Source: Endobacterium cereale
GTDB taxonomy: Bacteria > Pseudomonadota > Alphaproteobacteria > Rhizobiales > Rhizobiaceae
Direction of reading: 5' to 3'
Assembly (NCBI RefSeq): GCF_009617585.1
Contig: NZ_WIXI01000045.1
Location: forward strand, 1 to 64,000
Length of the DNA stretch: 64,000 bases
Shown here: positions 54,444 through 62,536 of the stretch, piece by piece
Position numbering within the stretch: position 1 is the stretch's first letter
Layout: every line of letters starts with the position of its first letter
Notes under the pieces: generated by a model
Database searches by the model: none
Seen by the model: only the letters and a program-made list of their open reading frames with translations
Told to the model about the DNA's origin: nothing
Program-made: the position numbers and the translations under genes

Positions 54444-54752
54444 TCAAATGCCAAAGGGCGGATAATTTGTATCGACCTGCCGAGGCGCCTGCCGGCCATG
54501 TCGAATGGTGACGACTATAAGAATACCGTCGCTCTCGATATAATCCACGTGATACGGCGCAGACACAAACCGTCGTACACCCTCGAAACCGTCAACGGCG
54601 GCACCGATATGAGGGTGCTCGCCAATCAGTTTCACGGAGCGGCGCAATTGCTGCACCACAGCTAGTGCCGTGCGCTTATCGAACTTGGCCAGATAGGCCT
54701 GTTCCGCCTTCAGAAATGCCAGTGCGCGATCCGAAAGCTGTATCTTCATCAC
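54444..54752 (-). CDS. RelE/ParE-family toxin
   Basis: 102 aa. RelE/ParE fold pattern: LSDRALAFLKAEQAYLAKFD, an amphipathic helix (VVQQLRRSVKLIGEHPHIGA), FEGVRRFVSAPYHVDYIESD and ILIVVTIRHGRQAP. It would cut ribosome-bound mRNA or poison gyrase unless neutralised. The ATG overlaps the antitoxin stop by 4 bp. The pair lies between portal and DUF6107-like genes, an unusual place for a toxin-antitoxin module. ParE or RelE activity cannot be told apart from sequence alone. Confidence 0.88.
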   Translation of the reverse strand: MMKIQLSDRALAFLKAEQAYLAKFDKRTALAVVQQLRRSVKLIGEHPHIGAAVDGFEGVRRFVSAPYHVDYIESDGILIVVTIRHGRQAPRQVDTNYPPFGI

Positions 54753-55012
54753 GCGGCGTCGTCTCTTGAGAGACGCTCAAGCTCGGCAAAAACCTCCTCG
54801 GCATCATGAACACGACCTGCCTCGATATCTTCAAGTCCCTTGCGGATATCAAGAATGTCACTTCCTTCGTTGATCATGTAATACTTCAACGCCCGCACGA
54901 TCACCCAGCTGCGGCTGCGTTCGCTTGCCTCGGCGATCTTTTCGATATCCTCGAGAATATCGATCGGCACGCGCAACGTGATCGGATCGGACAGGACAGG
55001 TTTGTCGGCCAT
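54749..55012 (-). CDS. Ribbon-helix-helix antitoxin (CopG/ParD-like)
   Basis: 87 aa. The N-terminal RHH domain (DPITLRVPIDILEDIEKIAE, then SRSWVIVRALKYYMINEG) binds DNA as a dimer; the acidic C-terminal helix (AEEVFAELERLSRDDAA) should wrap the toxin. The start at 55012 (MADKPVLSD) is preferred over 55024, which lies in the operator. A perfect palindrome at 55024-55046 is its probable autoregulatory site. Confidence 0.87.
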   Translation of the reverse strand: MADKPVLSDPITLRVPIDILEDIEKIAEASERSRSWVIVRALKYYMINEGSDILDIRKGLEDIEAGRVHDAEEVFAELERLSRDDAA

Positions 55013-55023
55013 GAAAACCTCCA

Positions 55024-55046
55024 TTTGTAATACGCCGTATTACAAA
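55024..55046. promoter_or_regulatory. Toxin-antitoxin operator palindrome
   Basis: TTTGTAATACG-C-CGTATTACAAA: perfect 11-bp arms around one base, 11 bp upstream of the antitoxin start and 22 bp after the portal stop. It fits a ribbon-helix-helix operator, and the AT-rich TTGTAATACG/TATTACAAA arms may include the promoter elements. Confidence 0.82.
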
Positions 55047-55068
55047 CTACGCCTCTTTGCTCGCGGCC

Positions 55069-56274
55069 TCAATATCCCACCGCTTCCCGCTTCTCATCGT
55101 CGGACAAAAAGCTCGCCGCCCCCACCCGCGCCCAAAGCGCCTCGCGCTCGGTCGCAAGGCCCGCGATGCGATCGAGATCCGGCTCCAGACGTAATTTTTC
55201 GCCAAACACCCCGCCCAGCCAGGCGGAAAAACTGCCGGCAATGCGAAAAATCATCGGCAGCACGGTCAGCCGATAAAAGGCCCGGTGCGCCTCCTGGTAA
55301 TTGGCATAGGTATTGTCGCCGGGAATGCCGAGCAGCATCGGTGGCACACCGAGACCAAGCGCAATGTCGCGCGCAGCCCCGTTTTTCGCTTCCATGAAAT
55401 CCATGTCCTTGGGTGAAAGCGCCATCGCCTTCCAGTCCAGACCGCCTTCCAGAATGAGCGGTCGCCCGGCATTCACCGCACCCGCATATCCCTCCTCCAG
55501 CTGTTCCTTCAGCCGGTCATATTGGTTTGGCGAAAGATTGCCGCCATCCTTGGGCTGATAGACCAGCGCACCGGAAGGCCGCGCCGAGTTGTCGAGCAGC
55601 GCCTTGTTCCAGCCGGAAGCCGCATTGGAAAGATCGAGTGCGGCACCTGCCGCGACAAGCGGCGACAGGCCGGAATGGTCATCCAGCGGATGAAACAGCT
55701 TTATATGCAGCACGGCCAGCCTGCCGTCCCCCTGGCCACCGCCCTCCACTTCCGCCGGCAAACGCCGCGTCACGCCCCCGGCACGGTAATCATAAGCCAC
55801 CGGCCAGCCATCCCGCCCCTCAACGATCGCCACGCGGTCGGGCCGCAGAAGATGCAGTTCGCGCACTCTCCCGCCAACGATCAGCGGCTCCACATAAGCA
55901 TTGCCGGAAAGCAGCAGATGCCCGTAAAGCGCCTCAAGAAAATCTGCCCCGCCCTGCCGCCCGTTCGGCCGTGCCAGCAGCGAAAGCGCCGCATGATCCG
56001 TCACCTCGGCGCGGCCCTCATAAGCCAGCCATGGCACCGCAGCCGCAGCCTCGGCGATCATCCGCACCGCCCTGTGCGCCACCGGGTTTTTCATGAACCC
56101 CGCCCGCGCCAAGGCCGCATAATTACGCCCGGACCAATGCGCCGCCCCTTCACCGGAAATCACCGCAAAACCCGCGCCCGCACCAGCCACGGCCTTTGCC
56201 TCGACGACCGCTGAAGCGGACACGGCCTTGCCTTCCCCCGCGAAAAAGCGCGGCAGGCGAAAAGGAGATTTCAT
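55069..56274 (-). CDS. HK97-family phage portal protein (RcGTA g3-like)
   Basis: 401 aa. Portal motifs: WSGRNYAALARAGFMKNPVA, HRAVRMIAEAAAAVPWLAYE, LLSGNAYVEPLIVGGRVREL, FHPLDDHSGLSPLVAAGAAL and the long helix MLLGIPGDNTYANYQEAHRA. Forms the dodecameric DNA gate of the head. Full length with no frame break. Confidence 0.94.
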   Translation of the reverse strand: MKSPFRLPRFFAGEGKAVSASAVVEAKAVAGAGAGFAVISGEGAAHWSGRNYAALARAGFMKNPVAHRAVRMIAEAAAAVPWLAYEGRAEVTDHAALSLLARPNGRQGGADFLEALYGHLLLSGNAYVEPLIVGGRVRELHLLRPDRVAIVEGRDGWPVAYDYRAGGVTRRLPAEVEGGGQGDGRLAVLHIKLFHPLDDHSGLSPLVAAGAALDLSNAASGWNKALLDNSARPSGALVYQPKDGGNLSPNQYDRLKEQLEEGYAGAVNAGRPLILEGGLDWKAMALSPKDMDFMEAKNGAARDIALGLGVPPMLLGIPGDNTYANYQEAHRAFYRLTVLPMIFRIAGSFSAWLGGVFGEKLRLEPDLDRIAGLATEREALWARVGAASFLSDDEKREAVGY

Positions 56275-56313
56275 CCTGGAAAATCCTTGTGTTTGGCCGA
56301 AACCGCCCGGCGC

Positions 56314-56622
56314 TTATCGAAGCGGCGTCGTCACCGCAGTCCCCACATCATAATCCGCCGCGATCCGCATTTCCCGTATCGGCTTCACCACATCGATCGA
56401 CTGCTGATAGATCGGATGCGCCTTGTAGGCTGCCAGCGCTGCCTCATCCTCAAATTCGCCATACACCACCAGATCGATCTCGGTGCCCCACTGGTCGGTC
56501 TTCACATTGCTGCCGATTTCCAAAAGCTGCGCATGCGGATTGGCTGTCAGCAACGAAAGCCCCGCCCGCACGTCGTCGAGGTTTTCGGGCTTGGCCGTAA
56601 AAAACACGATATGGCGTATCAT
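56314..56622 (-). CDS. Dabb-domain (stress-responsive A/B barrel) protein
   Basis: 102 aa. Dimeric A/B barrel domain: MIRHIVFFTAKPENLDDVRA, NVKTDQWGTEIDLVVYGEFE, AAYKAHPIYQQSIDVVKPIR. Small cytosolic protein of unknown role; not a virion part. The start at 56622 is the canonical Dabb start. Lies between endolysin and portal genes on the same strand. Confidence 0.85.
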   Translation of the reverse strand: MIRHIVFFTAKPENLDDVRAGLSLLTANPHAQLLEIGSNVKTDQWGTEIDLVVYGEFEDEAALAAYKAHPIYQQSIDVVKPIREMRIAADYDVGTAVTTPLR

Positions 56623-56771
56623 CGAAAACTCCGCGGGCATGTGCATGTCGAACGCTGTTTCGCTATCACGCGAACCAGCCCTGTTCAACGAACCGGGCAT
56701 TGCCGCGAACACCGTTGAACGCCGGCACTGCCAGCCTATATCGAGCCGCACCCGCAGGATCGAAACAGCAC

Positions 56772-57221
56772 GTGCAGACAACAGGCAAAAAATACCCGCT
56801 CATCCTCATGACGCTGGCAATCCTCGCCGCCGCCATCGCTCCGGTCGTGGCAGGCATCCTGTGGTTCACCATCATCGTCGGTGCCGACAGCACCAATCTT
56901 CTCGATCGTCTCGTGACAGAAGCCGGTTTTAAACAGTCACACAAAGGCGAAATTGAATTTATCAACCCGGACGGCCCGATGCCCGAAATGTCCCGGCAGG
57001 CGATCCCCATGGCCGCAGATGCCACAGATCCGATCCCGGCGCTCAAAAAAGCCTGCGCAAATATCGGCCTGGATCAGCCGCGCGCCGACCAGCTCGACGT
57101 CGAACCCGATACGATTTGCAGCGGCATGTGGAATGGCAAGCGCATGCAGGTCAACGCCACTCAACAATGCAAGGCAGACTCCTGCCTGCTCCATGTCGAG
57201 ACCAGCGCATTCGGCTTTTGA
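56772..57221 (+). CDS. Hypothetical membrane-anchored protein, antisense in GTA cluster
   Basis: 149 aa from a GTG at 56772; the frame is open to 56700, so the N-terminus is uncertain. One N-terminal helix (LILMTLAILAAAIAPVVAGI) then an extracytoplasmic domain with three cysteines (ALKKACANIG; DTICSGMW; QQCKADSCLLHVE actually adds a fourth). Function unknown; plus strand, opposed to GTA genes. Confidence 0.55.
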   Translation: MQTTGKKYPLILMTLAILAAAIAPVVAGILWFTIIVGADSTNLLDRLVTEAGFKQSHKGEIEFINPDGPMPEMSRQAIPMAADATDPIPALKKACANIGLDQPRADQLDVEPDTICSGMWNGKRMQVNATQQCKADSCLLHVETSAFGF

Positions 57222-57256
57222 GTGCACGCCGGCAAGCTCAACCGCCCCGCCCACCT

Positions 57257-57862
57257 TCACCCCAACGCCGCCGCAAACGCTCTGCCATAACCCGCCACCA
57301 ATTCCGCCCTGTCCGTGCCGTTGACGATTTTTCGCGCGCCGACCCAATCCGCCTTGTCGCGACCGAAAAAGAAGCCCAGCCGCCAGCCGGTAAACAACCC
57401 CACCCGCATGCCCTCGATCAGGATTTTGGCGGCGATGTCGATGCGCATCGCCAGACCCGGATCGGTCACCAGATCCTCACCCGTCAGGTCGGACATCGCC
57501 TCGTAATTGCGCCTGTGAGTCAGTTGCACGAAACCGCGCCCCAACCAGCTTTTGCCCTCACCATCCGGCCGCCAATACGGCGTCTTCACTGTAGGCAGCC
57601 GGCCGCTCGCAAAGGCCCGGTCCAGCCGCACCACCGCCTCGCCATCGCTTTTCGCCAGCGTTTCGCGCACCGGCTGCATAGTTGCGGCCGTTTCGTGAAA
57701 AGCCGTTGCCAGCACGTAGGCCAGCGAGGAATCCGCCGCTTTCGAATGCAGGCCCCAGTGATCGAGAATGGCTTCCATGCCCGTCACCTGGGCGCCGTAA
57801 AGTCTGCCGCCGCATGGATTTTTCCGCACCCGCTCGAAAAATCGCACTCTGTCCACAGCCAT
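57257..57862 (-). CDS. GH19-type phage endolysin
   Basis: 201 aa. Glycoside hydrolase family 19 lysozyme/chitinase fold: catalytic Glu in YVLATAFHETAATMQPVRE, then GRGFVQLTHRRNYEAMSDLT and PGLAMRIDIAAKILIEGMR. It would cleave peptidoglycan for cell lysis and particle release. No signal peptide, so it needs a holin; a holin-like gene ends the same cluster at 40065. Located between terminase and portal genes, where RcGTA has no lysis gene (in RcGTA they are elsewhere). Confidence 0.87.
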   Translation of the reverse strand: MAVDRVRFFERVRKNPCGGRLYGAQVTGMEAILDHWGLHSKAADSSLAYVLATAFHETAATMQPVRETLAKSDGEAVVRLDRAFASGRLPTVKTPYWRPDGEGKSWLGRGFVQLTHRRNYEAMSDLTGEDLVTDPGLAMRIDIAAKILIEGMRVGLFTGWRLGFFFGRDKADWVGARKIVNGTDRAELVAGYGRAFAAALG

Positions 57863-58014
57863 GCCAAAGCCTCGCCCGAATTAAATGACAAGTTTCAATC
57901 GGTTTAGAAAAACTAAATCGTTTTAACGGTTTACCGCCCGATTTACTTTCTGTTTGGGATATGGAACCAACTGGGTCATCAGGCGTTGGACGTCGGTTTT
58001 GAACGAAGGAGATC

Positions 58015-58146
58015 ATGATGATGCACCAGCAAGCTTCTGCCGCGACCGTGAAGCAGCCGATCCCCCAGCATGTTGCGGAGCGCCTCGAATCCGAGTGGCG
58101 TCAGGTCCGCGAAAGTGCCCCCGCGCCGGTCACCACCAAGCGCTGA
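58015..58146 (+). CDS. 43-aa hypothetical peptide with own ribosome site and terminator
   Basis: Starts with three ATG codons (58015/58018/58021) after GAAGGAGATC, a near-ideal Shine-Dalgarno. The peptide begins MMMHQQASAATVKQPIPQ and includes HVAERLESEWRQV, probably one helix, with a Pro/Lys tail. A Rho-independent terminator follows at once, so this is an independent plus-strand transcription unit between terminase and endolysin genes. Confidence 0.6.
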   Translation: MMMHQQASAATVKQPIPQHVAERLESEWRQVRESAPAPVTTKR

Positions 58147-58154
58147 TCCCCTTC

Positions 58155-58186
58155 CGTCCCGCACGCTTGTCGATGCGGGACGTTTT
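58155..58186 (+). terminator. Rho-independent terminator of the 43-aa gene
   Basis: CGTCCCGCA - N10 - TGCGGGACG followed by TTTT: 9-bp stem, nine bases after the stop. Oriented for the plus strand only; the minus-strand reading has no T run, so GTA transcription is not expected to stop here. Confidence 0.88.
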
Positions 58187-58216
58187 GTGCCGGTGGTCTG
58201 AAACCTCTAGCCGGCC

Positions 58217-59836
58217 TCAAATTCCCCGCACCCGCGGCTCCCCCTGCCCATCCAGAACCAGCGCCGTCAGCGCCCAGACCAGTGCATCCAGCCGGTCCGG
58301 CGAACGACCTGATGACAGCCCGTCCGGCCCAAAATCGCACATCTGGTCTTCCAGTTCGACGAATGTGCCGGCATGCAGAACGCGCCCCTGTTCGTAGAGT
58401 GCTGCCACCGGCTCGGCCCGCAGAAATTTGCCGCGTGTCGCCCGTACCATCGTCACCGGCAGACCGGCATCGACGCTTTTCAGCATTGCCAGAACCATGT
58501 CACCGCCCTGGTTCACCTCGGCCACCACCCGGTCGGCAGCAAAACGCGCATAGGCTTTTGCCACCGCCTGCGCCCAGCCTGCGGGCGTCATCCCTTCCAC
58601 CGAACAATCGGCCAGAACCACCACTCGCCCGAAGCCACCCGAAGACAGCGCATTCTCCTCGATGCCGGCCACCACGATACCGCAGCACGATTCCTCGCCA
58701 GAACCGGATGGCGGGTCCACCGCCACCACGATGCGTTTCAGCGGCCCATAAGCCCGCGTCACGCAGGCCTCCAGATCGGTGCGTTTCCAAAGTGCGTCGG
58801 CGCGGTCCTCGATCAGCTCGCCGGCAATCTCCTGCCGCCCCAGCCGCGTGCCGCCATAACGGCTTTCCAGCACGGCCATGAAACCCGGCGCCAGATTTTT
58901 CGCGTTCGCCGCCGTCGACATGCGCACCAGATACGTCGTCGGATCGGTAATCAGAGCCTTCAGCACCGGCACCGGCCTTGGCGTCGTCGTCACCAGCTGA
59001 CGCGGATCGGTCCCCAGCCGCAGACCGAACTGCAACATGTCAAACGTCTCCTGCGCATGCTTCCACTTGGCCAGCTCGTCGCACCAGGCGAAATGAAACT
59101 GCGGCCCGCGCAAACTTTCAGGATCCTCCGAGGAAAAGATCTGCGCCACCGCACCGTTCGGCCACACCAGCCGACGCCGCGTCACCTCGAAATCCGGCAC
59201 ATTGGCACGCGCAATCCGGCAGATTCCGGACGCGCCATCCACCATCACCTCACGCGCATCCCCCAGCGTTTCCGCCACCAGCGCGATCCTGAGATCGCAT
59301 CGTGGAGCCGCAGAGGCCAAAGCATGCACCCATTCGGCGCCTGCCCGCGTCTTGCCGGAACCACGCCCGCCCATGATCAACCACGTGCGCCAGTCGCCCG
59401 AAGGCGGTGTTTGCGCGGCGCGACCGCTGATCCGCCACTCGCGCCCCAGCGCGTGGATATGCGGCGTCAGCAGATTGTTGTCGGCAATATCTGAAGAGCG
59501 TCCAGCCTTATCCCCGTCCGGACTGCCGGCCATCTCCCCCGCCAGAGGGGAGGTCGAGGGACATCCCGGGTTGGTCTCTCCGCTTGCGGGGGAGATGTCG
59601 CCAGAGGCGACAGAGGGGGTTGGCTCCACAAGTGAAATATCCAACGCCGCCTCATCCCGCAAAGCGCCCTGCCCCGCCTCCAATTCCTTCCCGAATTCAG
59701 ACGCACTGTTCAGCGCACCGCCGATTTCTGCCACGACCTCACGCCGAGTTTCCCTGATCACCGTGATGCCATCCTTGAATTCAGCAACCGTGGAAGCAAC
59801 CTGCTCCTCAGCCCGTGTCGGGCGGCCGCGCTCCAT
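58217..59836 (-). CDS. Large terminase subunit (RcGTA g2-like)
   Basis: 539 aa from ATG 59836. ATPase with Walker A GGRGSGKTRAGAEW, Walker B-like FHFAWCDELAKW, and an RNase H-like nuclease domain (RIVVAVDPPSGSG; VVAEVNQGGDMVLAMLK; RSPDRLDALVWAL). It packages DNA into heads. The core begins near LGREWRISGRAAQTPPSGDW. About 125 residues precede it, longer than typical, and about 40 of these come from a palindromic repeat read in frame (59518-59620). The start is uncertain: 59836 overlaps the upstream gene by 29 bp, and an internal ATG just after the repeat is an alternative. Confidence 0.92.
   Translation of the reverse strand: MERGRPTRAEEQVASTVAEFKDGITVIRETRREVVAEIGGALNSASEFGKELEAGQGALRDEAALDISLVEPTPSVASGDISPASGETNPGCPSTSPLAGEMAGSPDGDKAGRSSDIADNNLLTPHIHALGREWRISGRAAQTPPSGDWRTWLIMGGRGSGKTRAGAEWVHALASAAPRCDLRIALVAETLGDAREVMVDGASGICRIARANVPDFEVTRRRLVWPNGAVAQIFSSEDPESLRGPQFHFAWCDELAKWKHAQETFDMLQFGLRLGTDPRQLVTTTPRPVPVLKALITDPTTYLVRMSTAANAKNLAPGFMAVLESRYGGTRLGRQEIAGELIEDRADALWKRTDLEACVTRAYGPLKRIVVAVDPPSGSGEESCCGIVVAGIEENALSSGGFGRVVVLADCSVEGMTPAGWAQAVAKAYARFAADRVVAEVNQGGDMVLAMLKSVDAGLPVTMVRATRGKFLRAEPVAALYEQGRVLHAGTFVELEDQMCDFGPDGLSSGRSPDRLDALVWALTALVLDGQGEPRVRGI
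59532..59611. repeat. Palindromic repeat inside the terminase N-terminal coding region
   Basis: ATCTCCCCCGC (59532-59542) is inverted as GCGGGGGAGAT (59586-59596), followed by hairpin GTCGCC-AGA-GGCGAC (59597-59611). It has the look of rhizobial RIME-type intergenic repeats. Its translation in the terminase frame gives Ser/Pro/Gly-rich sequence (SVASGDISPASGETNPG). Confidence 0.72.
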
Positions 59837-60371
59837 CCCCTCCCGCACCGCCCGGCTCGTCAGGATCAAGACCGGCAACGCGACACCGCTCGCGATACCG
59901 CGCATCGGCCTTTTCCTCGGCCCGCTCATCGATAAGCCGCTCGACTTCAAGCAACGCCTCCTGATACCCGCCCTCATCCGCCACCCGCTCGGCCTCGGCC
60001 TGCCGGTCGCGGGCAAACTGCCGCTGCAGCGTGTCGATCTTTTCCAGCGTGCGCACGATCAGCGACATGGCATCGATCGCCGCCTTGATGTCTGCGCGGG
60101 CCAGTTTCTGCGCCGCCTCGTCGCCGTCGGCCAGCATGCCTTCGGCCGCGGTACGAAGCCCGCGAAACGTCTCGAACTGCTGGCGCAGTTCCAGCGTCGC
60201 CTCGTTGAGGATCGTCCGCATGTCGCTCGCCGTCTGCACCTCCGTCTGCCGTGCTTCAGCCGATTTGACCTCAAGCATCACGCCGCGCGCCGCCTCCGGC
60301 AGCGACGCGTCATCCGCATCGCCCCAGGTACCGAACAGGCTCACATCGAAACTCTGGAAATCACCGGACAT
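59808..60371 (-). CDS. First gene of the GTA cluster (possible small-terminase-position protein)
   Basis: 187 aa from ATG 60371. Mostly helical and charged with probable coiled coil (TASDMRTILNEATLELRQQF; AIDAMSLIVRTLEKIDTLQR; ALLEVERLIDERAEEKADAR) and a Gly/Asp-rich end. It occupies the position of RcGTA g1, the TerS homologue, directly upstream of the large terminase with overlapping ends. It is longer than the TerS I remember, and DNA-binding cannot be seen. Labelled by position only. Confidence 0.65.
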   Translation of the reverse strand: MSGDFQSFDVSLFGTWGDADDASLPEAARGVMLEVKSAEARQTEVQTASDMRTILNEATLELRQQFETFRGLRTAAEGMLADGDEAAQKLARADIKAAIDAMSLIVRTLEKIDTLQRQFARDRQAEAERVADEGGYQEALLEVERLIDERAEEKADARYRERCRVAGLDPDEPGGAGGDGARPPDTG

Positions 60372-60591
60372 GCCAAACGTCCTCCGCGCCGGCCAAAAGA
60401 CCAGCGCCCACAAACCCATCAAAAACCGGAATTCTTCTGCCGGAGAGTGCAAAACCGCAACTCTCCGACCATGCACAAACCCTATCAAACGACCGTCACG
60501 CCGTCAAGGATTATTTTCCTATCGGCTCTATTTTGTCACTCGCCATACATCGCCCCTTGCAGAGCCAAACCGCGCTGCACACATCCAGATC

Positions 60592-60771
60592 ATGGAAAAA
60601 GCGAGGACAATTCTGGCGACCATCCTCAGCACCCTGGGTCTCGCCGGCGGCCTGTTTCTCGGGTTCGCACTCGCCGGCCCGCTCGGCGCCCTGACTTTTG
60701 CACCCGTCGGCGCTCTGCTTGGTCTTTTCGTCGGATCGTGTCCACTCACCTGTCTGTCCTTGCTGGATTAA
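60592..60771 (+). CDS. Small hydrophobic protein (59 aa), possible gene
   Basis: 59 aa with two Gly-rich hydrophobic segments (LATILSTLGLAGGLFLGFAL; FAPVGALLGLFVGSCPL). No good ribosome site before ATG 60592, although the frame is open upstream. It lies in the 537-bp gap between the first GTA gene (60371) and the aldolase (60909). The rest of that gap shows no other gene; it should contain the GTA promoter. Confidence 0.35.
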   Translation: MEKARTILATILSTLGLAGGLFLGFALAGPLGALTFAPVGALLGLFVGSCPLTCLSLLD

Positions 60772-60908
60772 GCTGCCTGAAAGGCGTGGAAGCGCGAGCC
60801 TTTGACGGCTGGCACCTCGATTTCCGCCGCTTGCACATCGCGCCCAATCCCGCATAGTGGCCGCACCTGCCTGCTTCGCCCTCGTCTCCGCCGCAAAAGG
60901 TGCCGCCC

Positions 60909-61814
60909 ATGCCAAAGCCGCTGCCGCTGTTTACCGGCCTTTCCGCCTTCCCGCTCACGCCTGCGGATGAAGCGGGTCGCGTCGATACGGATGCCCTTCA
61001 GGCCCTTCTCGCCCGTATCATTGATGGCAAGGCGAATTCCATCGGCCTTCTCGGCAGCACCGGCGTTTATGCCTATCTTACCCGTGAAGAACGCCGCCGC
61101 GCCATTTCGGCCGCCGTTGAAGCCGTCTCCGGCAAACTGCCGATCATTGCCGGTATCGGCGCAATTCGCACTGACGCGGTGCAGGCGCTTGCCCGGGATG
61201 CGGCAGAGGCCGGGGCCGACGCGCTGCTTCTCGCCCCCGTTTCCTATACACCGCTGACGGAGGAAGAGGCGTATCAGCACTACGCCACGGTCGCCGCCAC
61301 CACCGACCTTCCGCTTTGCATCTACAACAACCCGTCCACCACGCATTTCAGCTTCAGCGAAGATCTGCTTGCCCGCCTGTCGAAGATCGGCACCATAAAG
61401 GCGGTGAAAATGCCGGTGGCCAAGGACCTTGCCTTCGCAGCCGAAATCACGAGCCTGCGCGAAAAGGCGAAAGAGGATTTCGCGATCGGTTACAGCGGCG
61501 ACTGGCACGCCGGCTCGGCCCTGCTTGCCGGTGCCGATGCCTGGTTCAGCGTGGTCGGTGGTCTGTTGCCGCATCCGGCCGCCGCTCTCACCAAGGCGGC
61601 GCTCGCAGGGAACGAGGCCGAAACCGCCCGCATCTATGCCATGTTCGAACCGCTCTGGGTGCTGTTTCGCGCGCATGGCAGCCTGCGTGTCATCTATGCC
61701 GCCGCCAACCTTCTCGGCCTCACCAAAGCCCGGCCACCGCGCCCCATCCTTCCCCTGCCCGACACGCTCCTGCCGGAGATCGAAAAGGCGATCGCCGCCC
61801 TGCCGGAACGGTGA
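60909..61814 (+). CDS. Dihydrodipicolinate synthase/N-acetylneuraminate lyase-family aldolase
   Basis: 301 aa TIM-barrel aldolase. Schiff-base Lys167 (TIKAVKMP), Tyr139 (LCIYNNPSTT) and the pyruvate-carboxylate motif G-S/T-T (LLGSTGVYAYLT; normally GTTGE). The GSTGVYAY form rather than GTTGE argues against true DapA; more likely a catabolic class I aldolase condensing or cleaving pyruvate. ATG 60909 preferred; GTG 60900 possible. Followed 29 bp later by arsC. Confidence 0.88.
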   Translation: MPKPLPLFTGLSAFPLTPADEAGRVDTDALQALLARIIDGKANSIGLLGSTGVYAYLTREERRRAISAAVEAVSGKLPIIAGIGAIRTDAVQALARDAAEAGADALLLAPVSYTPLTEEEAYQHYATVAATTDLPLCIYNNPSTTHFSFSEDLLARLSKIGTIKAVKMPVAKDLAFAAEITSLREKAKEDFAIGYSGDWHAGSALLAGADAWFSVVGGLLPHPAAALTKAALAGNEAETARIYAMFEPLWVLFRAHGSLRVIYAAANLLGLTKARPPRPILPLPDTLLPEIEKAIAALPER

Positions 61815-61843
61815 AACAAACCCTTTTGAGCGAAAACACACCC

Positions 61844-62266
61844 ATGCACGCCAGAATCTACCACAACCCGGCCTGCGGCACCTCGCGCAACACGCTGGCG
61901 CTGATCCGCAATGCCGGCATCGAACCCGAGATCATCGAATATCTGCAGACGCCACCGACCCGTGCCGAACTGATGGAGATGATCTGGAACGCCGGCCTTT
62001 CAGTGCGCGAAGCGATCCGCGAAAAGGGCACGCCCTATGCCGATCTCGGCCTCGGCGACCCGGTCCTCTCCGACGATGCCCTTCTCGACGCCATGCTGCA
62101 AAACCCGATCCTCATCAACCGCCCCTTCGTGGTGACGGAGCTGGGCACACGCCTCGCCCGCCCCTCCGAGCTGGTGCTGGATATTTTGCCGGACACCCAC
62201 AAGGGGCCGTTTTCGAAAGAGGATGGGGAAGAGGTGATCGGCGCGGATGGGAAAAGGCTGCGGTAG
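61844..62266 (+). CDS. arsC: Arsenate reductase, ArsC glutaredoxin-dependent type
   Basis: 140 aa, full length. Catalytic Cys11 in YHNPACGTSRN and the later Arg-bearing motif NRPFVVTELGTRLARP. It reduces arsenate to arsenite using glutaredoxin. No arsR or arsB is adjacent, so it may be a housekeeping paralogue. Probably cotranscribed with the aldolase gene. Confidence 0.92.
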   Translation: MHARIYHNPACGTSRNTLALIRNAGIEPEIIEYLQTPPTRAELMEMIWNAGLSVREAIREKGTPYADLGLGDPVLSDDALLDAMLQNPILINRPFVVTELGTRLARPSELVLDILPDTHKGPFSKEDGEEVIGADGKRLR

Positions 62267-62308
62267 AGAGCATGACGGGAGACTGCAGTTCTGACTGCGA
62301 TCTCCCGT

Positions 62309-62536
62309 TCATCCGGCGGCCTCAAGACCGATGACGAGCCGGTTGCCCATCGCCGATATTGCGGCTTCAAGCGTGGCAATATCGGTGCCATGCATAGGGT
62401 CCAGAATTCTGCGGACCTGCTTTTCATCCTTGCCCAGACGACGGGCAAGTTCGGTTCGGGTGAGGCCCGCACCCTCGAAGGTTTCCAGATCGGACGCATC
62501 TGTGCGACTGGCAATATCAATCGGAGATCGCAACAC
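62309..62536 (-). pseudogene. HicB-like antitoxin C-terminal remnant
   Basis: 75 aa. Only an HTH half is present (GLTRTELARRLGKDEKQVRR, then ATLEAAISAMGNRLVIG), the pattern at the end of HicB antitoxins. The N-terminal RNase H-like HicB domain and any HicA toxin gene are absent: the sequence upstream on this strand belongs to another frame. Most likely a decayed antitoxin, or an independent small HTH protein. Confidence 0.6.

Noticed and set aside
40065..60371. Temperate prophage
   Set aside because: No integrase, repressor, replication genes, tail-fibre module or attachment-site repeats are seen; gene content and order match an RcGTA-type agent.
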